A DNA stretch of 64,000 nt, taken from Shinella sp. H4-D48. GTDB taxonomy: Bacteria > Pseudomonadota > Alphaproteobacteria > Rhizobiales > Rhizobiaceae. A program made the translations under genes and the position numbers. Positions 59,280 through 64,000 of the stretch are shown in pieces. The notes below the pieces were generated by a model that saw only the letters and a list, made by a program, of their open reading frames with translations, searched no databases and was not told where the DNA came from. How positions within the stretch are numbered: position 1 is the first letter of the stretch; each line of letters begins with the position of its first letter. The stretch lies in the NCBI RefSeq assembly GCF_022637395.1, contig NZ_CP093337.1, forward strand, positions 914,001-978,000, read 5' to 3'.

Positions 59280-59609
59280 TCAGGCGATGCGCAGCTTCTT
59301 TTCCGCGCCCGGCGCGGCGTAGATGCGGTCCAGCGAATCGAGGATCGTGAGAACGGCTGCGGACTTGCTGGAATAGTAGATGGTCTGGGCGTCGCGGCGG
59401 GTGGTGACGAGGTTCTGCGCGCGCAGTTTGGACAGGTGCTGCGAAAGCGCCGACTGGCTGAGGCCGACCTTGGTTGCGAGCGCGCCAACGGCGATTTCGC
59501 CGCCGACCAGAACCCGCAGAATCAATAACCTTTTGGGGTTGGCCATAGCGGACAGGAAGTCGGATGCAACTTCGGCCTGCGCATGTTCAGCCTCAGAAAT
59601 CTTATCCAT
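59280..59609 (-). CDS. ArsR-family transcriptional regulator
   Basis: This 109-residue regulator has a winged helix-turn-helix (ANPKRLLILRVLVGGEIAVGALATKVGLSQSALSQHLSKLRAQNLVTTRRDAQTIYYSS compressed over residues about 23-85). It has no cysteine, so it does not sense metals or arsenite by the classical thiolate site; related rhizobial proteins such as NolR and BigR-like factors respond differently. GAGGAG lies before the ATG. The 188-bp region upstream is notably AT-rich and may hold its operator. Confidence 0.88.
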   Translation of the reverse strand: MDKISEAEHAQAEVASDFLSAMANPKRLLILRVLVGGEIAVGALATKVGLSQSALSQHLSKLRAQNLVTTRRDAQTIYYSSKSAAVLTILDSLDRIYAAPGAEKKLRIA

Positions 59610-59798
59610 TTGAAAACTCCTCTGGGCGTTTCCGCTTCAAATCATGACGTTTTAAGTTAATGCGCTTGTAAGCATATAAACAAAACCTCCTGCATCAAGG
59701 GCAAGAAATGGGGGTAGGAATACACGCATAGCGCTAATATGACTGCCATATTCAAGTCTTGATGCCAAGAGAGTTGCTGAGGAAGCCGTTGGCGCGGG
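59610..59798. promoter_or_regulatory. AT-rich regulatory region upstream of arsR-type gene
   Basis: This 189-bp stretch between two minus-strand genes is much richer in A and T than its surroundings, especially 59640-59760 (for example TTTTAAGTTAATGCGC and GCATATAAAC). GCATCAAG (59693) and CTTGATGC (59757) form a perfect 8-bp inverted repeat about 60 bp apart. It probably contains the regulator's promoter and autoregulatory site. Confidence 0.4.
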
Positions 59799-60563
59799 TC
59801 AGGCGGGTTGGCGCGCCTCCCGCAGCAGACGGGCCAGTTCACCGCGAAGCGCGTCGGCATCTGTCAGCTCATGCGGGAATTCGAGGCGCTTCAACTGGTC
59901 TCCGCTCGCGAGATCGACACCGGCGGCATCAAGGCCGACAATGCGCCAATTCCCCTCTTTAGCGCCGCAATAATGGGCTGCGTAGAGGCCTGCGGCTTCC
60001 GCATGGTCGCTGTTCATGTGGTCGATCGCGCCTTGCTCCATGGCTGCGAGGGCGGCGCGGGTCGGCGAGCGAATCAGCAGATCGTCCGCCGTCAGCACGA
60101 AGGCCTTGCCGAAGCCGCCGTTGAGAAGGGCGCGCTGTGGGACAAGGCGGAAGAAGGCGAAATCGGGAAAATCGATATAGAGTTTCGCTTTAGGATGGCG
60201 GCGGATGAAGCGTTCGCGAAGTGCCACGCGGGCTTCACTTTCGCGTGATACTTCCTCGGCCTCGCAAAGCACTGTGAGGCGGGCATAGGCGAGCGGATCT
60301 CCCTTGCCGGGTTCGCCCGCCAGCAGGGAGGCGCGCGGATCGGCGCGCAGCGCCGTGGTGTGAACGGAAAGCGCCGAAACGAGGATGACCGGCGTGCCGT
60401 CCGTGTCGGTGCCCGTCAGCGTGCGGCTGGCGAAGGGCGCGCCAGTCTCCGGCTCGAGCACGGCCAGCGCGCAGGAGCGGGCGGAGCGAAGCAGCGTGCG
60501 GGCGAGGTGGCGCGCCTCGTCGTCGGTTTCGCGCAAAACGCTGGGTTTGTCCTTCTCGGTCAT
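59799..60563 (-). CDS. HugZ-family heme-utilisation protein
   Basis: This 254-residue protein has a split-barrel pyridoxamine-phosphate-oxidase-like domain (ALAVLEPETGAPFASRTL, VSALSVHTTALRADPRASLLAG) and a C-terminal DUF2470 domain with AIDHMNSDHAEAAGLYA. HugZ relatives bind and degrade heme or store it. No heme transport gene is adjacent. GGAG before MTEKDK fixes the start; an earlier ATG adds seven residues. Confidence 0.85.
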   Translation of the reverse strand: MTEKDKPSVLRETDDEARHLARTLLRSARSCALAVLEPETGAPFASRTLTGTDTDGTPVILVSALSVHTTALRADPRASLLAGEPGKGDPLAYARLTVLCEAEEVSRESEARVALRERFIRRHPKAKLYIDFPDFAFFRLVPQRALLNGGFGKAFVLTADDLLIRSPTRAALAAMEQGAIDHMNSDHAEAAGLYAAHYCGAKEGNWRIVGLDAAGVDLASGDQLKRLEFPHELTDADALRGELARLLREARQPA

Positions 60564-60640
60564 GGTTCGGCTCCGTATCGGCAAGAAAAAGGCGGCGCCC
60601 CGGAGAGCGCCGCCCTGTCTAGACCGAAGCTAGCCGGTTG

Positions 60641-61681
60641 TCAGCCGCGTCGGCGGTGGCGCGTCAATCCGCCTATGATGTCCTGTGCGCTGATCGTGCC
60701 GACGACGGTGCCGTTCTCGACGACGCCGACATTGCCGGGCGTGCGCGCCATGGCGTCGAGCACATCGACCAGCGGCGTTTCCGGCGCGGTGGTGGCCGTG
60801 ACGGTGCCGCTGTGCGAGGCGCCGGGCTGCATGACATCGTGCGCCGTCAGCATGTTGATCGGATTCATGTTCTGCACGAAATCCGCGACATACTGGTTGG
60901 CCGGGTTCTTTACGATCTCCTGCGGCGTGCCGCACTGGATGATGCGTCCGCCTTCCATGATGGCGATGCGGTTGCCGATGCGGAAGGCCTCATCCAGGTC
61001 ATGGCTGACGAAGATGATGGTCTTCTTCAGCCGGCGCTGGAACTCCAGGAGTTCATCCTGCAGGCGGGTGCGGATCAGCGGGTCGAGCGCGGAGAACGGC
61101 TCGTCCATGAGCAGGATCGGCGCGCCCGTCGCAAACGCTCTCGCGAGGCCGACACGCTGCTGCATGCCGCCCGAAAGCTCGTTGACCTTGCGGTTCGCCC
61201 ATTTGGTGAGGTTGACGAGTTCGAGTTGCTCGGCGACGCGGGCCTTGCGCTCGCTATCAGGCACGCCGGCAAGCTCCAGGCCGAAGCCGACATTGTCGGC
61301 AACCGTGCGCCAAGGCAGGAGCGCGAACTGCTGGAACACCATGGAGACGGTGTGCATGCGGAAGTCGCGCAGCGCCTTGGGCGTCGCCTTGTAGGGGGTC
61401 ACCGCGCCGTTGCCGGCCTTGACCGCAACGTCGCCGCGCACGACGGGTGCAAGTCCGTTGACGGCGCGCAGCAGCGTCGACTTGCCCGAGCCGGACAGGC
61501 CCATCAGAACGAGGATTTCGCCCTCGTTTATCGACAGCGTGGCATCGGCCACGCCGAGCACCAGTCCGGTTTCGGCGCCGATCTCGTCGCGCGATTTGCC
61601 GGCATCGGCCAGAGCGAGCGCTCTCTGCGGATTGTCGCCGAAGATGATGGAAACGTTGTTGAAGACGACAGCGTCGGTCAT
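60641..61681 (-). CDS. choV: Choline ABC transporter ATP-binding protein ChoV
   Basis: This 346-residue ATPase of the glycine-betaine/choline class has Walker A GLSGSGKST, signature LSGGMQQRVGLARA, Walker B ILLMDEPFSALDP and a C-terminal CBS-like domain (HDVMQPGASHSG, GVVENGTVVGTISAQDIIGGL) that may sense ionic strength. It overlaps choW by 4 nt and has AAGGAG inside the choW end. With ChoX and ChoW it drives choline uptake. Confidence 0.94.
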   Translation of the reverse strand: MTDAVVFNNVSIIFGDNPQRALALADAGKSRDEIGAETGLVLGVADATLSINEGEILVLMGLSGSGKSTLLRAVNGLAPVVRGDVAVKAGNGAVTPYKATPKALRDFRMHTVSMVFQQFALLPWRTVADNVGFGLELAGVPDSERKARVAEQLELVNLTKWANRKVNELSGGMQQRVGLARAFATGAPILLMDEPFSALDPLIRTRLQDELLEFQRRLKKTIIFVSHDLDEAFRIGNRIAIMEGGRIIQCGTPQEIVKNPANQYVADFVQNMNPINMLTAHDVMQPGASHSGTVTATTAPETPLVDVLDAMARTPGNVGVVENGTVVGTISAQDIIGGLTRHRRRG

Positions 61682-62550
61682 TTGCCGTCTCCTTCATCAG
61701 CGGCGCGGAAGAGGCGATCGAGAATGATCGCGAGAATGACGATACACAGGCCCGCCTCGAAACCCATCGAGATGTTCACGGTGTTGAGGGCGCGTACGAC
61801 GGGAACGCCAAGGCCCTTGGCGCCGACGAGGGCGGCGATGACCACCATCGACAGCGACAGCATGATTGTCTGCGTGAGGCCCGCCATGATCTGCGGCATG
61901 GCGAAGGGCAGCTCGACCTTGCGCAGCACCTGACCCGGCGTCGCGCCGAAGGCCTGTGCGGCTTCGACCAGCGCGGGCGGCGTGGAGATGATACCGAGGC
62001 GGGTGAGGCGGATCGGCGCGGGGATGGCGAAGATCACCGTCGCGATCAGGCCAGGCACCATGCCGAGGCCGAAAAGGATGAGAGCCGGGATCAGGTAGAC
62101 GAAGGTCGGGATCGTCTGCATGAGATCGAGGATCGGCCGCAGGATGGAATAGAACCAGGGTCGGCGGGCGGCCGTGATGCCAAGCGGCACGCCGACGACC
62201 ATGCTGACGCCGGTTGCGGCCAGAACGAGGGCCAGCGTTTCCGTGGTTTCCTTCCAGTAGCCCTGGTTCACGATGAGCAAGAGGCCCAAGAAGGTGAAGA
62301 GCGCCACTCCGACGGACCGGCGGAAATACCAGCTTGCGGCCGAGACGAGCAGGATGAGGGCGATGGAATAGCCGAATTTGCCGCCGGCGCTGGCGAACGG
62401 GCCCTGCAGCACATAGAGCACGGCATCGATGCCGGCCTGCAGGAAGACTTTCAGGAAATCAAACAGTCCCTTGCCGTTCGTCGTCAGCCAGCTGACAACC
62501 TCTTTGGCGATGGGGCCGATCGGAATTTTGGAAACGGTAAGCCAATCCAC
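61678..62550 (-). CDS. choW: Choline ABC transporter permease ChoW
   Basis: This 290-residue permease has about six or seven membrane segments, with the EAA-like loop in EAAQAFGATPGQVLRKVELPFAMPQIMAG and a C-terminal ALVGAKGLGVPVVRALNTVN. I place the start at GTG (62550), giving (M)DWLTVSKIPIG, because relatives begin MxWL and the upstream coding has no homology. It follows choX across 147 bp containing a hairpin. Confidence 0.92.
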   Translation of the reverse strand: MDWLTVSKIPIGPIAKEVVSWLTTNGKGLFDFLKVFLQAGIDAVLYVLQGPFASAGGKFGYSIALILLVSAASWYFRRSVGVALFTFLGLLLIVNQGYWKETTETLALVLAATGVSMVVGVPLGITAARRPWFYSILRPILDLMQTIPTFVYLIPALILFGLGMVPGLIATVIFAIPAPIRLTRLGIISTPPALVEAAQAFGATPGQVLRKVELPFAMPQIMAGLTQTIMLSLSMVVIAALVGAKGLGVPVVRALNTVNISMGFEAGLCIVILAIILDRLFRAADEGDGK

Positions 62551-62655
62551 GAGAGTAGGTCCCTGGCTGGAGTGCGAATATTTGCAGCAAGGCGTCCGCA
62601 GGCGCAGGCGCAAAACCGCTCGGATATGTCTGAAGCTATCGCAGTATCCGGCGGC

Positions 62656-62691
62656 AAGAAGGGCGGGAAAGTTTCCTCCCCGCCCGATTCT
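62656..62691 (-). terminator. Hairpin between choX and choW, likely attenuator
   Basis: A perfect 7-bp GC stem (62661-62667 with 62679-62685), extended by AAGAA/TTCTT-like ends, with an 11-nt loop starts 7 bp beyond the choX stop. On the minus strand TTCTTG follows. It may reduce choW and choV transcripts relative to choX or stabilise the choX message. Confidence 0.5.
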
Positions 62692-62697
62692 TGTCTG

Positions 62698-63657
62698 TTA
62701 GAGACCAAGCGCGGTTTTGACCGCCGGCAGGGCCTCGCCGCTGCCGTCCTTCGTCGTGACGCCGGCGAGCCACGGCTCGATGGCGGCCGGGTTGGCCTTC
62801 AGCCATTCGGTTGCCGCGGCTTCCGGATCCTGACCGTCGTTCAGGATCTTGCCCATGATCTGGTTTTCCATTTCCAGCGAGAACTTGAGGTTCTGCAGGA
62901 ATTTGCCGACATTCGGGCACTCGGTCGTGTAGCCCTTGCGAACGTTGGTGTAGATCGTCGCGCCGCCGAAGTTGGGGCCGAAGACGTCATCACCGCCGGT
63001 GAGGTAGGTCAGCTTGAAGTTGGCGTTCATCGGATGCGGCTCCCAGCCCAAGAAGACGACCGGCGTGCCGTCCTGCTCGGCGCGGGCGACTTCGGCCAGC
63101 ATGCCCTGCTCGGAGGATTCAACCACTTCAAAGGCCGAAAGGTCGAACTTGTTGCCCGATACCATGTCAATGATCAGACGGTTGCCGTCATTGCCCGGCT
63201 CGATGCCGTAGATCTTGGAGCCCAGCTCGTCCTTGTGCTTGGCGATGTCGCCGAAATCCTTGATGCCGAGTTCGGCACCCTTGGCATTGGTCGCCAGCGT
63301 GTACTTGGCGCCCTCCAGGTTTTCGCGCACGGTCTCGACCGAGCCGTCCTCGCGGAAGGGCTTGATGTCGGCTTCCATCGTCGGCATCCAGTTGCCGAGG
63401 AAAACGTCGATGTCCTTGTTCGACAGCGAGGTGTAGGTGACGGGCACCGAAAGCACGGTGACTTCCGTCTCGTAGCCGAGGTTCTTGAGGATGGTCGTGG
63501 CGGTGGCGGTGGTCGCGGTGATGTCCGTCCAGCCGACATCCGAGAAACGGACCTTGCCACAGCTTTCGGCTTCGGCGGCGGATGCGCCGGCTACGCCCAG
63601 CGCGATGACGGAAACGGCGGCGGCAAGCAGGGTCTTGAATGGCGATGCAGAGTTCAT
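62698..63657 (-). CDS. choX: Choline-binding protein ChoX
   Basis: This 319-residue periplasmic protein has a signal peptide (ending ASAAEA) and the OpuAC-type binding fold. Ligand residues known from Sinorhizobium meliloti ChoX occur at the same numbers: Trp43 and Asp45 (VGWTDI), Trp90 (FLGNWMP), Tyr119, Asn156 (GNDGN) and Trp205 (FLGWEP). The aromatic box would hold the quaternary ammonium group. AGGGGAG precedes the ATG. It is the first gene of choXWV. Confidence 0.95.
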   Translation of the reverse strand: MNSASPFKTLLAAAVSVIALGVAGASAAEAESCGKVRFSDVGWTDITATTATATTILKNLGYETEVTVLSVPVTYTSLSNKDIDVFLGNWMPTMEADIKPFREDGSVETVRENLEGAKYTLATNAKGAELGIKDFGDIAKHKDELGSKIYGIEPGNDGNRLIIDMVSGNKFDLSAFEVVESSEQGMLAEVARAEQDGTPVVFLGWEPHPMNANFKLTYLTGGDDVFGPNFGGATIYTNVRKGYTTECPNVGKFLQNLKFSLEMENQIMGKILNDGQDPEAAATEWLKANPAAIEPWLAGVTTKDGSGEALPAVKTALGL

Positions 63658-63886
63658 TTTATGGCTCCCCTTATAACTGGTGTATTAGAAAATCATCAAA
63701 ACAATGGGCTTTCAAGCCGTCTGAACTAGCCGGAAGCCCCTGAAAGGTCCAATAAATTTCGGGCCTGTTCGCAATTTAACACATCTATGTCGCACCGGAT
63801 GGGCCCCCGTGTTTTCTGTGGTTTTCAGCCGTTTGCGGCTGGAAAATCGCCCCCCGACGGGCCATGAGGCGGGGACGGAGAAAATC

Positions 63887-64000
63887 ATGGCCAAACTCTA
63901 TTTCAGCTATGCGACGATGAATGCGGGCAAGTCGACCCTGCTGCTTCAGGCGTCCTACAACTACCGCGAACGCGGCATGCGCGCGGCGATCTTCATCGCC
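63887..64000 (+). CDS. tdk: Thymidine kinase, 5' part
   Basis: The window ends after 38 codons. The product begins [20 protein letters not shown], with the P-loop NAGKST of type II thymidine kinases, followed by NYRERGM. It phosphorylates thymidine for DNA synthesis. GGAG lies 8 nt before the ATG. The gene diverges from choX across about 230 bp. Confidence 0.92.
   Translation, partial: MAKLYFSYATMNAGKSTLLLQASYNYRERGMRAAIFIA

Overview
This window comes from a GC-rich alphaproteobacterium, most likely a member of the Rhizobiaceae (Rhizobium/Agrobacterium/Shinella/Ensifer group). The evidence is a chvE-gguA-gguB sugar transporter, a choXWV choline transporter, a BacA peptide transporter, a host-attachment family protein, a bdhA-xdhC linkage and a rhizobial-type intergenic palindrome. 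Genes are packed tightly, with many 4-nt overlaps and several convergent pairs that have almost no spacer. No rRNA, tRNA, CRISPR array, insertion sequence or prophage was recognised, so this reads as chromosomal or chromid backbone carrying metabolic islands.

Layout. (1) 1-8.0 kb, + strand: the end of chvE, gguA, gguB, gguC/araD1, a ketoglutarate semialdehyde dehydrogenase and L-arabinonate dehydratase. Together they import aldoses and degrade L-arabinose without phosphorylation to 2-oxoglutarate; the sugar dehydrogenase and lactonase are not in the window. (2) 8.2-12.1 kb: a secreted glycine-rich repeat protein, then a three-gene minus-strand operon (permuted ATP-grasp, alpha-E protein, transglutaminase-like protein) of unestablished function. 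(3) 12.4-20.4 kb: a DMT exporter, an FtsI/PBP2 paralogue, a DEAD-box helicase, an AlkD-like protein, a host-attachment protein and a non-pyrrolysine MttB homologue. (4) 20.5-26.5 kb: a hybrid histidine kinase, and the two halves of MnmC encoded divergently from overlapping start codons. (5) 26.6-35.2 kb: purine catabolism (puuE-uraD-allA-uraH facing puuD-guaD), a LysR regulator divergent from a DUF1127 gene, xdhC and bdhA. Adenine deaminase lies apart at 54-55.8 kb.

(6) 35.3-46.0 kb: glycerol kinase, a GNAT enzyme, a Cys-rich YkgJ-like protein, a YCII/DGPF protein with its ECF42-type sigma factor, a luciferase-like flavoenzyme, a second methionine aminopeptidase, an MFS transporter, BacA, a secreted polysaccharide deacetylase and an NnrU protein. 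(7) 46.1-57.7 kb: a TPR membrane protein and Der GTPase, an AraC regulator, a PEBP protein, KDG kinase with an Ldh-family oxidoreductase, an alpha-glucosidase, a RelE/ParE-type toxin-antitoxin pair with a four-half-site operator, adenine deaminase, an aldose epimerase and a frameshifted DMT transporter. (8) 57.8-64 kb: an omega-amino-acid aminotransferase, an ArsR regulator, a HugZ-family protein, choX-choW-choV and the start of thymidine kinase.

The most interesting non-standard signals are: a perfect 10-bp inverted repeat whose right arm contains the ribosome-binding site of the hybrid kinase; the divergent, start-overlapping split of the two MnmC activities; the four-half-site toxin-antitoxin operator; the ATP-grasp/alpha-E/transglutaminase operon; intergenic hairpins after the binding-protein genes chvE and choX; and an xdhC gene lacking its usual xdhA/xdhB neighbours. 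No clearly new defence or mobile system was found.
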